NCBI GenBank assembly: GCA_965649825.1
Contig: OZ287714.1
Location: 186,001-250,000, forward strand
Origin: Penicillus capitatus
Lineage: Eukaryota; Chlorophyta
DNA: 64,000 nucleotides
Reading direction: 5' to 3'
Shown: positions 1 to 15,000 of the stretch, one piece after another
Numbering within the stretch: the first letter of the stretch is position 1
How the letters are laid out: each line of letters starts with the position of its first letter
The notes under the pieces: model-generated
What the model was told of the DNA's origin: nothing
The model's input: only the letters and a program-made list of their open reading frames with translations
Database searches by the model: none
Position numbers and translations under genes: made by a program

Positions 1-3000
1 CCTGATCAAGGTGGTTCGCCGTTTCAAGCTTCTCCGAGCAGAGAACGCAGGAGGAACAACATCTTGGGCCGCTGTCGTCATGTCACTGCTCAATCCACTG
101 GTCTCCACAGAGGACGAAGGACAGCAGCTCCTGTCGCTCATCAGACAGGCATTCGGCGAAGAAGCAGAGATAATCGCAAGATCCTGCAAGGAGAAGCACA
201 TCCAGGAGACGAGTCACGGGCTCTCGTTTTTCCAGGGACCTCTCTGCGTTTCCTTCAGTGGATATCGACTGGATCGAAGCCGTCTGTGGAAACACGGCAG
301 TGCTGCGAAGCTCCCTCCCAAGATCTTTCAAGATAAGCTCGTCGAGTTGGCATTCACGATGAAGGCGAGGGAACCAGTGCTCCTGTACGGAGAGACTTCG
401 TTCAAGACAGAACTGATCAGGACGTGGCTGGAGATCTCTGAGATGATGGACAGGGCACAGATGGTACACTTGACGTCCGATTCCGAAGCGACGGAGCTGA
501 TCGGCCAAGTGCGTCTAGCATCCACAGTGGAAGTCCTTGAGATGTTGCTGTCCATCGGCAACTTCATTCTCCGAGAGATCGAGGCAGAGCTCATCGTGAG
601 TGACAAGTCCGAAAACCGACAACTCGACATTCGACGGATTGACTGCGCGAGCGATCTTCCCAGAAGAATCAGTGTACTCAACGAACTCTTCAAGGGAAGA
701 CTAGGAATTCCAGACGATCGGCTCTCGGCTGCCTCTGTCAGAGATACACAGTCTGCACCCTCTGACACGGATGAGAAAATGGAGGATTCGCCGGCCGCCG
801 AGTACCAGGGATCCGGTGATGGTTCAAGCAGCGGTACGGAATGGGGAGGATCTGATGAAGAAGGAGGCCCCGTTCAGAGGGAACAGGAATCGATGGACGA
901 GAACAAGGAGGATTCGCCGGCCGCCGAGGACCAGGGATCCGGTGATGGTTCAAGCAGCGGCACGGAATGGGGAGAAGCTAACGATGAAGACAGAGGCCAG
1001 GTTCAGAGAGAAGAGGAATCGAGGGATGCTGCTGGCAGTTTCTCTGGCGACCGGCACCCAGATGCAGATGCAGAAGTCGAGATCAGCGAAGCAAGGGAAC
1101 GCGCCGAAGAGCCCGAATACAGAGCATTTAACTCAGTCCTCGAAACGGTCAGGGAGATCGTTGATTTGCTCAACGAGGTCTTCGATCAGCACCCACCGGT
1201 TGCCCTGGAACGAGCAGTCCAACGAATGAACCAGTTGTGTGCGTTTATGTCGGATGCCAGTCGGGCTAAGAGCCATGGATGCTTTGTCTTCCGTGATGGT
1301 CCGTTTGTCAATGCCATCACGCTGAAGCACATATGCGTCCTTGAAGACTACGATCGATGTCCACAGTCTGTGACAGAACGACTGAACAGTGCACTCGAAC
1401 TGGATCCGACATTCTCCATTCCTGAGGACACATCTCTCAGCGGAATCGGTGCTGCGACGCTGGATATTCCAGAGACGGGTTACGCGTTCGTAACAACGGC
1501 AAATTTGGAGTCCGCTGCCAAGAAACCGAGACTCTCGGAGGCCACCAAGAGTAGGATCACGCGAATCCACATCCCGGCGTACTCCAGTGAGGATATCATG
1601 TCGATTGTCGATGCGAAGCTCTTCTGCGAGACGAAAGATGATTATCCGAATGAAGCTTCTCAACTGATGGATGCCATCCGAGCCATTCAGTCTGCATCTG
1701 TGGAAGAAACACACGAGAATCCATGCGCCGATTTTCGAAGAACTCTCAGATGGGCCAACTTTGTCATACACCATCCGAGGGAGACCATGACTTTCGAGAG
1801 AATCGTCCTGCTGGGAGCCAGATACTTCTATCTCCTCGGCCTGACGCCAGAACAGCAAAAGAACATCCTGTTGAGTCATTTCGGCGATGAAGTTCGCGCC
1901 TTGGACAAGGCACTCGACGAAGTCAAGGCCACGGAAGGGAACAGCGCCTCCTCCTTTGGCATCACGATCGAAGATCGAATAGGTAGAGGCGATCGATTGG
2001 CTCGATTGGATGGTGTGGGTCTCGCACTGAGCATTCCCCCTCAGACAGAAGGGGACAACGCATGGCGACCTGCGCTGCATAGAACTCCGACAGTCGTGGA
2101 CAACACCGCTCGCATCTTCGCCTCCGTCTGCACCAAGACACCTCTGCTGCTCGAAGGGCCGCCAGGGATCGGGAAGACAGCAGTCGTGGTCGAAGTGGCC
2201 GGGCGTCTGGGGACAGGAGTGGAACGCATCAACTGTTCGAGCGACACGACCGCAGAGCAGTTGTTCGGATCGGATGTTCCGCAGTACAAGGACAATCGGC
2301 GGACATTCGATTGGATGGATGGCAAGCTCGTCGAGGCAATCAAGCAAGGCAGATGGATACTGCTGGACGAGATCAACCTGCTGTCGCCTCAGGTGTTGGA
2401 ATCGCTCGTTCCGTTGCTCAACGGATCGGCTGTCGAGCACGGATTGGCGATTCCCGGTCAGTCGGGGGCAAAGAATCTAACGGTGAAGGATGTCCACATC
2501 TTCGCCACGATGAACCCTGCTGCCGAGGGGGGAGGCAGAACGAAGCTCTCCAGATCCATCCGGAATCTCTTTACGACCGTCGAGCTCGATCCCCAGAGCA
2601 ATGACGAACTGTTTGAGATTCTGAAGAAGCTTTTCAGCGACCGCATCGGTCAGGAGGTCGTCAGTGAGAACAGCATCCAGCAGCTCTTTGACGTTTTCAC
2701 GAGCGTACACCTGATGGTCGAGATGGGAGAGATCAGAGGCGCCAGCAGAAAGCAGAGATTCAATCTGCGCGACCTCGTGGCCGTCAGAGACATCGTGGCT
2801 GGCAACGTCGGCGATCAGCTGTCTCACTACAAGATCGTGGCGACAGATGATTCGAGAAAAGACCTTTCGGACGAAGAGAGAGCCGCCGTGGTGGATGCCG
2901 TGCTTCGCAACGCATTGCAGCTCGTCTTCAAGCATCGATTCGAGAACCAGGCTGCTCAGGAACGCATCCAGAAGGCCATCGATGATGCGGTTGAACAGCC

Positions 3001-6000
3001 AAAACTGCTGGTCGATGAAGCGAACAGCACTTCCATTGACACATCCGTGAGCAATCTGGTCCGCATCGGAAGCGTTTACTTAGACAAGAATCCCGATCGC
3101 GCATCCTCCGGACTTCTGGTGCACACCAAAGAGACGGTCGCGCAGCTCGAATTGCTGGCGGCGGCCAGCCAGTCCACCAGGACCGTCCTGCTGCAGGGAC
3201 CGACGTGCTCCAGGAAGACGTGCCTGGTGAAGGAGCTGGCGGCCTTGACAGGCAGACCGTTACTAGTGCTCTCGTTGCACAGAGACTGTGATGTCTCCGA
3301 TCTGGTCGGCCAGTGGTTGCCGGCAAGGACAGACTCTATTCACGGCCAAGTCCTCCAAGCACTTCTGCACCTTCGCGACAGAATCATAAGAACCGGACTT
3401 GCTCTCTGCGAACGCATTCCCAAGGACAAGCAGACGGAGTTTTACCGGGCGATCAAGAAGGCGCGGTGCGGCAGCGATCCTTCCCAGGAAGCGTCCAGCG
3501 ACAAGCGATTCCATCGGTTTGACTTGGGGATCGGCCACGAACTGGTTCAAGGACTGAAGGATGCCGTCGATTTCCTGGAGAGCATCGATGGAGGATCGAC
3601 GATCTCCTTTGCCGAAGAACTGCATGTCCTGTCAGACAAGCTACCGCCGTCGATGGATGATGCAGACAGGACAGTCGTCTTTCAGTTTGTGACCTCCGAT
3701 CTCGTGAAGGCTCTCAAGTCTGGAACGTTCATTCTGTTCGACAACATCAACGCCGCACCTCCCGAAGTGATCGAGAGAGTGCTGTCGCTCTTCGAAGAGG
3801 AGCCGTTCTTGAATCTCTACGAGCATGCAGAGGGGGAAAGGCTGTCGAGGCAATGCGGCATCCATCCAGATACTCGGCTCTTTGCGACGGCGGACCTCAA
3901 CAGGATCAACACACACAAGCTGTCCAACCCCCTTCTGAACAGAATGATCAAGATCTGGCTACCCGAGATCGATGCAGGGGTCTCCGAAGCAACATCCGAG
4001 TTCCTAGAGAAGCACGAAGTCGTGGAGATTCTGTCAGAGAGGTTCGCTTCCCACGCCGGAGGCAACATGTCTGCTCAGCTCCTCTGCTTTGTCCACGCGA
4101 GAGTCAAAGAGCTTGACAGGAACTGCCAGGTTACCATTGCAAAGGACTCTGGCATCAGTTTCCGCACACTGCTTGAAGCATCCTCCCTCGTCATCTCTCT
4201 CCTCAGAAACGATCAGCCTGTTTTCAACGCTGTTGTGTGGGGCGCATGGCGAGTCTATGCATCTCTCTTGGAGGACGAAGAAGACTGGGTGAAGCTGAAG
4301 GAAGTCATTCGAAGCGCTTGCGAGGCGGCAGCAGAAGTGCCACCGTCCAAGTTCTATGCCATTCGACAGAGCAGAGACGCCGTCAAGCCGTTTGTCGCCG
4401 AGAGCAAAGACATCCGCCTCATCTTTGCATCCGTCGTCCACGTTTCCCTTAAGATCCTGTTCGGACACATCATGAAGATCCAGGACATGGACGCATTCGA
4501 ACGACTCGTCCTCCAGTTCATGAATCGAGTGGCGGTGAAGCTGTATCCGCAGGAGGAGTCGACGATTCGCAAACTCGCGGATGAAGTTCCCAGAGGGGCC
4601 AGGAACAAGGATGCACTCCAACGCGTCTGCGACAGCACTGGATGTCTTCCGCTGACAGAGTTCTTCAAGGCCGTCCATCTCAACGAGAGGCAACGGCTGG
4701 ATTTCGTCTGTGATCATCCTCAGAAGCTGGTGTCTTTGTGCGAGCAGCTCGTCGCCAACTCCTCGTACACTGACTGGGAAGACAGGCGCTTCATGATCGA
4801 GGACATTGCAGATGTGCTGAAGGAACTCGAGGATCTGCTGGAAGCCCTTTCGGCGCAGTCCGAGTTGTCTTCGGATGGCAAGAAGATCGTCGATGTCGTG
4901 CGGCACTGGCGCCCCATAGGAAACCTCTCCGTCTATTTTGTCCCGCTCGAAGATGTCTCCTTCGCGACGTGCTACAGAGAATTGCTCCAAGCGCAAGGCG
5001 TTTGTTGTGACAAGGCAGTGAGCTACAACTTGGAGAAGCTGCTGTCGGAAAGGGTGTCGACATCGGACATGAAACTCAGACATGTCATCGTCAATCTCCT
5101 GAAGAGTAATCAACGCTTGGCAGAAGAACGCAGAAGAATGGCACTGCAGATAGCCATGACGTCGCTCAGATGGAAGACGACATTGATGGTGGACGAACGG
5201 CTGTTGACGGTTCAGAGAGTCCCCGGAAGTGGTGGACACATCTTGGACCTGCAGAAGCTCCTGTGCCAGGCGAAGAAGATCGAGGAGCTGCGGCATCTCG
5301 TTCACGAAGCCATGGAGGTTTACAAATCGGCCAAGAGAGGACAAGGATACTGGAAATATGCCGTGGATGTTGGAAAGACCATCTGGCCCTTTGGTGGTCG
5401 GAGTTTTCAATATTCTTCCGACGGATCTGAAACCGAAGACTTCCCTCCTGACGAGGAGGTCGATGGCGTGACCATGCCCGACATGGCTCCTTACATTGAA
5501 CGGCTCGATGCTATTGTTCAGTCACAAGATGCCGTGTTCCTGTTCGCGGACGAATGGACAGCCACTGTGGAGTTCCACGCAAAGATCTTGAACGATCTGT
5601 CCGCCGGCAGAGAGAGTGGAAGAAAGAATTTGAATCTCGATGCGGTTTTCCCCTCTCTGCTCGGTTCGCGAATGAAGGACCAGCCACAGGATATGTGCGC
5701 CAATGAGCTTGCCCTGATATGGCTCGGGGTTTGCTTCTCGGAGTGGCAGAATCCTATTCCGTGTCGGATCGTGTTGTGCACAGAAGAGAATCTCGCACTC
5801 GATCCGTTTGACGGCAAGGAAAGCACCGTCTCTGCTGTCATTCTTTGTGCAGAGCTGGCTGCTGAGCAGAGAATTGCAGCATTGGCGTCGCTTGTTGTTT
5901 TTGAGAAGACACCTTCAGACGCTGGCAGGGAGACATCCGTAAATGTCAAATCCTACTGCTGTGGGCCGTCCGATCTTTCGCAGTTGACGTGGCTCAGGAA

Positions 6001-9000
6001 ATGGACCGAGATGCATACGGAATACAAGATGGACCTCTCCGATGTGCAGCGGCTGCCCGGAACAGCGACGATTGAGGGACCGTTGTCGCGATTGGGCAGC
6101 GGTCTGATCGCTTTCCTCGACGCACTGCAGTCTTATGGCCAGAATCATCCGACTCCTCACAGTACAGCGCCTTCCGAAGCTGTCCGTACGTGGAAGGATC
6201 TGATCAGGAAGGTGAAGGTACCCAGCAGGAGGCAGGATTTCTCCCGGGCACCTTTGCTGTACCACGGCGTGCTGAAGCTCGACTCTGTTCTTTACCGACA
6301 GCAGTACGGGAACATCGAGAACGAGTCTGACATCTCGTCTGTTGAAGATCTTTTCAGCAAGCAGTTCGTGGCATGGGTCGAAGCCGAAGTCAGGAAAAGC
6401 ATGGCGAAACTCAAGACAGAGGCAACACAGCCTGACCGACGAGAATCGGCCTCCATCGCCTACAGCTTTCTTGAGCACTTTGAGGCATTGAAGAAGTTCC
6501 CGAGTGAAGATCTGGTGTCGAAAGCATCTGAGCTCGAACGTGACATTCGAGCAGCGCATGGAGATCTATTCTTCGCGCTGGATTATATCCGTCCAGTACT
6601 GCGCCTACGAGAGTTCTTAATTGAGTATTCTCTGGTACATCTGGACACATCTGACCCAGGTCTGTGGACCAAGTGCAATGCGGTGACTGCGTTTGTTCTT
6701 GGATCGATTGCCTATTTCAATGGATTTCTGATCGCGGACAGAGACAAGATCAAGCTCGATAGGAAGAAGTCGGCACAGGAGTTCGACGACTGGGATGATA
6801 ACTTGAAGGATCTTGTCGATGAATTGGGCATATCCAGAACAGCTTTGGAGGCCAACAATCTCTACGAGATCTTCCTGCGACTCAAGGATCAGTACGTCCG
6901 CCTCTTGCAGACTGAAGAGCGGAAAAGGACGCTGACCGAGAGCTTGCACGCCGCGGCGGATTCAAGTGCTTCGTCATCCAGACCTCCCTCCAGGAAGTGG
7001 TTAGATGATGACAGATCCAGCAACTTCGCATCCGATCTGAGATCCGGTTACGAGGATCTCTGGCTCAAAGCAAGAGAAATCGCAGACAGAGCCGTGATGG
7101 ACGAGGCTGCTTCGGCGCTCAGTGCATTGACAAGGCGTTCTGTGCGCATCAGTAAGGCGCTTCTGGTCCAGTACCAGAGTAGGTACAATAGCCTCAAAGC
7201 TGAACTCGATCAGGCGAAGAAGAAGAATGCTCGACATCCACCTGTCATTTCCAAAGAGTGTGAGACCTTCGCGCAAAACCTATCCATCTGTCTGCAGAGC
7301 TGTGATTTCTCACTCGTTTCCTCAGAGGCATCTCCTGCAGACCATACAGTCGAGAATCCACACGTGGAGATTGTTAGACGCGTTGCCTCCCTCACGGATC
7401 GAGCAGAGAGTTCCATGAAGACTCTGATGTGGATGGCCAAGAGCACGGCATTCCATGCACGTCTGCGGAAGAGCATGGAGGTCCTGCGAAGCTACGATTT
7501 TGACGACGAGGACCTCAGTAAGAAGAAGGATGTCCTGGAAGAGCTGTCGGATTTGGGAGTCTTTCCTGGTGCTCTGTCCATTCGAATGAAATTCCGCGCA
7601 CTTGACTCCGAGGTCTGCGATGGCCTGATTCAGGAGGCCGCGGTGGAATTGATGAACGCCAAGGCAGACTTCCTTCTTGAAGAGCAGAACAAGATGCTTC
7701 ATCTAGACAAGACTCAAGAAATACAAAACGCATTGGCCTCGATCACATCACTGTGCATGGAAGACAACTCCTGTTCGATGCTGATGGCTCATCAGGTCTT
7801 CAACGCCTTGAGAACACACAGCATGGATCTCTCGGCATGTCTGGACGAATCTGCCACGATGACCAATGTGGCATCTTCTTTCCTATCTGCCGGACTTTCT
7901 GTGGAAGACATCGCTGTTCTTTTCTGCGGAGACTTCAAGATGACGCAACGCACACTGATGGATCTGACGGACGAAAGGAGTTTGGCTTCTGCAGGAGACG
8001 ATCCCGTACAGAAGATGCGTCGAAGAGGTCGACTGGTGTCCTACGGCTACCAGAGGGATAACGGTGATATCATCTACGTTTTCAGTGGCATCACAAAAAC
8101 GGTCGGAAACGCGGTGGCGGCATTTCTCGATTCTGATTGGGGACTGAAGCTTGCATCAGAATCTGGTGACGCGCATACAGAATCTGTGAAGGAGGCGTTG
8201 ATCAGTCTGCAGTTCATTGCGTTGCCTCTTCTGATGATCAGACAGAATTTCAGCTTCCTGTCTTCGCTTCTACAACTGTCGGATTCCGTTGAGGAGCAGA
8301 GAACTGCAAAGGAACTGAGGATGGTGTGCAAGCATACCACAGACGAGCTGAAAAAGGCACGTGACGAGCTGGAGGAAGTAAAGGAGCGAAGAATCTATCA
8401 TCCTATTTCTGATTCAGACTTCATGGACACCGCCTGGTGGATGCGCACTGCAGAGGGAATACAAGCCGAAGAAAGGATCGAAACATTGACCAACAAGAAA
8501 AATGAACTCGGAGAAAAGATGATGGACGCAGACGATCGGCTTCGTCGATTGCAGCCCAAAATCTGTCAGCGTCTCTCGTCTTCCCTACGGGATCTGTTGC
8601 AGGACGGACTGCATTGTCTCAGTCGTATCTTCGGATACGAGACAGAATACTTTGAGAGTTACTTGAAGGCAGAAGACGACATTGCGGACGCTTATGCATT
8701 ATTAATCGAGGACGCCGCCCGTTCCGGTCTCGTGATGTTCAGGGATAGTGATGGCATTCACTCAGAATGGATTATCGCGCTTGAACAGTTGTGTCGAGAA
8801 CTGGATGCATTCAAGCGCGAGCAGCTGTCAGATCTGAACATCGGAGATCCTTTCCGCAACGCTCTGCAGTCTCTTTGCACCGTCGCCTCTCTTGGATCCA
8901 GACGCATCATGCAACTCATCTCCCGCAACTGTGCGAAGGAGTCTGTGAATATGCTGCGCGTCACCGATCTGGAGAGAAGGTTCTTGGATGGATGTGACAC

Positions 9001-12000
9001 TCTCAGAGACGTGTGCATGGATCGCTCCTTTGATGAAGACAGCATCGCAAAAGCATCAGAAGACCTCCTGAATGTTCGAGAAGATCTCCGCATCCTCCGA
9101 GGCAGACTTAGACAGGATGGGGCGTTGCGGTCTGCCGTGGAATACACCGAAAACACAGCGCTGCGAATTGTGGGACACTACAATGCCCTTGTCGATGCAC
9201 AGAATCCAGTGACCTGGTACAGGAAAGCGGTAGAGAGCGGAAGACTTCCTCCGTTACGTTCACACGAGAACAGCAGTTTTCAGAAGGACCTGGATCGCTT
9301 GCCTTCTCTCTGGAAGAGCTGCGCCGCTGGAATCAGATCGGCAATGGAGACCGACTCTCTGTCGAATCCTTTCCAGCTTCTCTCTTTGATGGACAGTCAC
9401 ATCTCGGAGAATGCTGATCTCTACCAGAGTGCATCCTGCTATGCCCATCTATTCTTCCGGAGCATGGCGGAAATGCACCTTACGGTGCACGATCTGTCAA
9501 ATGGGCAATCACATTGCGGCATGACAAACGAAGAATCTCAGTGCTTCCGGGAAGTTTTTGATGTCGGCGCCAACCTGTCGGATATGAATCTGGCACACGC
9601 AGAGGTGTCCCAGGTCCAAGAAACCTTCGCGAGTCTGGAGAATGGATTCAAAAGACTATCAGGTGTGATGATCCAGACACGTAGAAATTCAAAGCCCCTG
9701 TTGATTCAGTACATGGGAAATCTGCGCACACAGTGGTTCTTGCAATGCGTTCTCTGCATCACTAGATCTCTGCAGAAGAAAACGAATGCCGACCAATCCT
9801 TCAAGCCACTGTCTGAACGCCTCGCTGCTGCAAGATACAAGGATGATCATCTCAAGTCTGCCATCATCTTGGCCGATTTTCAGGATGTGACGTCTCTCCA
9901 GGCCACTCTATCGCAAGCGAACATGGCCACCGTCATGAGGGATTTCTCAGATCACGAGATCGAAGTTCTGATGACCGCGGCGACCCTTTTGTCCCAGTTG
10001 CTGTCTGGAGCAGGGCGGAAAATGCTGAAGAAATGGAGAGAGTATCACGCCCTTCCTTCTTCAGTGTCCCTCGAAGTGCTCGAAAAGATGGTGAGAGTCT
10101 CCAAGGATCTCATGCAGACAAACGTTCCAAGTATACTGTCTGCGAATCTTACCTTCGATGAATCAGCTGAATGCATCCTGGAAACAACGAGCAGTTACCT
10201 GATGCAACTCTGCCGGACGATCTCAGGAGACATGCGCGAATCCAGCAGTGCCCTGATTGGAAAACTCGGAGCGTGTTTCAAAGAGGTATCGCTGCGTCAG
10301 TCGGCATGTCAGGATTGCGATGAGCAATACAGGATGCAAATTTCGAAGCTCCTCAAAGCCGAAGAACAAATAAAAGCCGCCGAAAGAAAAGGATGGGAAG
10401 ATTTGTGGATCCAAAGCAAGAAACGGAAACAAAGACTTGGTCAGCAGTTGCGCCTCAAAGCAAAAGAAACTGCAAAACTGTATGCCGAGTTCTGGCGCGA
10501 GGTTGATGCATGCTATCGAAGAGAAATGCAGCCGAAGTGGTATGCCACTCCGAGATCGGTGTATTTGAATCAGAGCAAACGATTACAGGACATCTTGGAA
10601 AAGCAAGAATCTGTTCGACAGCGAAGCACGGCTCTAAAGCCGATACGTCTGAAAAAGATAGGACTGAAGCTTGTTCCGCTGGCCGTCGAAGTGGATTCCT
10701 GGAACATCGGCGTTCAGTTGTTTGAGTCATACGGAGGTCAACTGGAGGTGACATGTGAAGGAGGGGAGGGTGGTCCCTTTTACCTTGACGGTGTCATCCA
10801 GCCTAGCCCTACTGACAGCATGACGTTTGTCGTTTCAATGCCAGCGCGCTTCAACCTTGTGATCATAGTTTCGGTAGATCACTGCATCCATTCGATACGG
10901 CGATTTCCTTTACACCAGCTTTGTCGTTCTCATCAAATGACGGCTCTAATCGGTTCACCTGGAGGATGCAATATTGAATTCCGTACTGCGGCGCATTACA
11001 TGTACATGGCGGTGCCCTTGTCTGTAATTTGGAATCCAAGGACGTCTATGTATGCACATGCAGCGGAAGTCTGTCAGTCGTTTATCGAGCGACTCCAGAA
11101 TCATTATGAAGAATATGATCATCTGTACGGAAAGTTTGAGGGCTGCCACGCGAATGAAAACGAATCCCAGAGACACTTGGAAGAAGCAGATCGAGCACAA
11201 AATCTCCAACAGAGCGATCAGACATCTATGGAAAATTCGTGGCACGCAAAAGCCGTGATGCAGGGCAAACGATTTGCAGAAGATGTTTCACGAAGACTAG
11301 AAGAGGTCCTGGACAGTCTCAATGCCGCAGAAGCTCAAACGCTGCGACTGAATCCGATTCGTGACGGAATCGGGAAGCTGTTTTGCAGTCTTCAATCTCC
11401 TCCAGCTGTGTCTTCGCATCCGGGAATGATACTGGTGACGACCGACGAGTCCTCACTGGCCAATGTCCAATCAGGACAGATGGGGCTCATATGGAATGCC
11501 GAAATGCAGACGATGTTAGAAAAGCTTAACTACGACGTCGATGCACTGCGACGATACGGAAACGAAGCCGTGAGCATCTTGCTGGAGCTTTATGTCATTG
11601 CAGTCTGTCAACATGCGATTGGTGCTGCATCTGAAGAGAAGTTGAAGATGTGTGAGAAGCACCAGCAGGAATGGAAGACCCTTCTCGAGAAGGTTCTTTC
11701 TCCATTCGATCAAGAGATGATGCTGCATCGCGAGTCGCATGTGGAAATGGCTCTGTCCATGGGAAGATCCCGAACATGTTTCGTAAGACTAGTAAAGCAA
11801 CTCGGCGAGAGAATGGAAATCACCCAAAGGCTGGGAACCACAGCCATGAACATTCTCCCCAGAACACAGATGGGACACTCCTCCAAGATTACGATCTGTG
11901 AGGAAGACGGCATGTTATCTTTGAGCAGTCCAGACTGCGCCGTGGACTTTGGCGCGGTCCTATACCAGAAGGACATTCCACTGTCGACACCGAGCACGCA

Positions 12001-15000
12001 TGTCTACACGGTCGAGGTGGAGAATCGCACGAGCGAGGAAATCCGTGTCCATCTCTCGCCAGTGGATCCATCTTCTCAGGCTTTTTATGGAACAGCATCG
12101 ACAGATGTTACTCTGTATGGAAAGACCAGTTGGCACTTCAGATTCGGCATAGATCCTGGTGTCACTGGGCAGATCGCAGAATCGTGGAAGATAACATCTT
12201 CCGATGGAAGACTGGATGCCAGATTCAAGATGATCATCGAAGTCCAGAGACTTGCCGTGCAGCTCAGCACAGACGCCATCGATCTCGGCACTGTCATCAC
12301 CAACTCTCAAGACATCGAACAGACACTGCACATCAAGAATGTGACAGACTTTCCTCTCTTGGTCAAGAGTCAAGTGCAGTTCAGACGCACGCGTACTCAG
12401 TTCACTCTCTCTCCTCAGTCCTTCCATCTGGACGCACGCAGTTCTCAGTCCCTGACAGTGACGATGCATCCTGGTGACATGGATGAGGATGTCGACAGCA
12501 AGATGGTCCTCGGCATCGTCGGCAATATGAGATACATTCCGATGACAGCCCAAGTTACGCGACCGCTGTACGAGTTGGAGACTGACACAGGAAACAAGAT
12601 TGAAAGGATGGTGTTCCGTATGCCGGTGGTCCCACCTTGGAAGAAAACAAAGGCTGTCATTCGAATTCGGAACACAGGAACAGTTCCTGTTATCTATCGT
12701 TTTATTCCGGCATCGTCTCTTCTCAAGATTCGTGGAACTTCTGGTATTGTCCATGTTCGTGAGACATCTTCCGATATCTCGCTTTCAATGAGGCGCCCTT
12801 TTGCAAATCGATTGCGGCAGGAACTCAGAATTCGAATCGTCGGATGCCTCGAAGAAAGACTCGTGATCGAAGGAGAGTGGATGGAACCGATACCGAATTT
12901 CCTGAAACATAATGTCAACTTCGAAGTCCGGCAAGAGCATGTGGATATCATTGCACAGGGAAGCAGATCCATCACACTCGAGGAAACGAATACGGTTGAA
13001 AACAAAGCTGGTGTCCATGTCAACATCTACCCTCCTATCAGCAGGAATTTCGAGTTTGATCAAGATTGCTACTCGCTCGATCCGAACAGTAAAGTGAAAA
13101 TCGTCATGTATTGGAAAGTGCAGACCCTGAAGGTGAAGCAGTCCACCGTTGTCTTCTGCACTGAAAATCAGAAGAAGATAAAATTCACTGTGTGTTTGGT
13201 CATGCCCAAGTTCAACACAGTGATCTGCCATCCTCGCAGTCTCTTCTTCAATCCTCTCAATGTCAGCCAAAAAGAGACGAGAAAACTGGACATATTCACT
13301 AAGAAGCCTACTCTGATCAAGACCCATTTGGTAGAGACGCCCCAGATTCAGTCCTTGTCGCTGAAGTCGAAGATGGCCGTGGGAGGAACAGGTTCCAGCA
13401 AAAAGGGACCTTGGATATTCGGCTCAAATGACATGCCACAAGAGTTTCATCCCAATTGGAACTGTGTGGTCACGCAGATTGAACTGCAGACTGGCACGTC
13501 AACCGGATGGATCGTAGAGACGTTGCAGATTCAATCGGAAGATGACTTCTTGATCAAAGATGATCTGTCACTGTGCCTGCCGCTGACACACAATGTGGTT
13601 CTCCTGGCGTATGTTGGACACGCTTCCTCCGCTGCTCGGCAGATGATGAACTTATGTGCAGAATCCAGTGAAATCAGCAGCTCTCCGAGAAGTGGCGGGA
13701 AGAACTGCCTGCCAAATCTTCATCTTCTCTGTGCGCTTCAGCTGCACCTTGCATCCACTGTCCAAGCGTTCTGTTTTCTGCTGCTCAGCGAAATGTTCAT
13801 GCTGAAATCTGACTGGCCGTTATCCGATGAGCAAGCTGAACATATTCTCGAAAGCGATCCTGAAGACATCCCCAGCGAATGTGCTCAGTATGCAGGAGAT
13901 TTGTTTCGGGAATTGGATGGTATCCGTGATACTTCTCAGAACCTCAAAGAGTATTTTGAGCGTGCTTGCGTGCCTTTTCGGGATGGAAGACGGCCACGCT
14001 TTGAAAACATCTGTCTGCCTTCCATCATTCTGGATGATCTCTCCCCTGGCCTGCGAAGGATGGCTGTAGCTCTGTACATGCTGCGATCAGACTGTCGCGA
14101 AGATCAGCAATGGAAGGCCGCCATCGCATGCCTCAGCGATACCTTTACGGATGAATCAAGGGCATGTCTGTTTGAAAAGTGCGGCAGAGAAATATGGGAA
14201 AGCGGCTCCCAGAATGAACAACGGACTATGAAGAACTGCCTCGAACGAGTGAAGAGCATACTTGTACATGACGTGAATGAACGTATCGAGTTCTGTGAAA
14301 TGATGGAGGGCGTGCTGCAGTGCGGAGATGGAGTCCAGGATTCCGAATCGTTCGGTCAGCGCATTGCCCAGAGCCTCACTGAGCTGTGCCCTACGATCCC
14401 GCCAGCAGTCATCACGAATCTGATGACCATGAAGACATGGAGTACAGCGGAGATTGACCTCGTTGCCCTCAAACAGTATCTGGCGAACGCAGAGACGAAG
14501 GGCGTGATAGACGGTTTGTGCTCCAGAACCGCAGCAGGCGTTTTCGATGCATTCTGCGTCTTGGCCAAGATCAGAGGAGGTGGGACTGGAGAGGCCGTTG
14601 TCCATCATCTGCTGAGCGTGCTTCTTGGCAGAAAAAGAGATTCTGACAATCCTGTCGGTGTGGTGGGCACCCCTATGGATTCGAAGAACATCACTCAGAA
14701 GATCCTACAGAGAGGGAATCTCGAAGAGCTCGTATATCCTCTGTCGATGCTTCACACGGGGAACTACAGAACCTTGCAGCACAGAAACCGATACGTCCAA
14801 CAGATCGCAATCGAGTTGTTCTTTGGGCAGATGGATGACACTGACATTCCCAAAGAGAATCTGGGGTCACTCAAAGAAGGTGTACAGAGGATCATCAGCA
14901 GCACGCTCGACATGGACACAGCAATCTCTGAAGAATTGCATGGATTCACGGAACATCATCGTCAGGAGGCTCTGAAGCGCAGCATGTCCGAGATTGTGAA

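Noticed and set aside
1133-2440. Long minus-strand open frame (435 codons) opposite giant 1
   Set aside because: It is antisense to continuous AAA-encoding sequence, has no family-like motif, and is a shadow of codon bias in the plus-strand gene.
4034-5410. 458-codon minus-strand open frame
   Set aside because: It is antisense to the helical region of giant 1; Leu/Asp/His-rich composition typical of a shadow frame.
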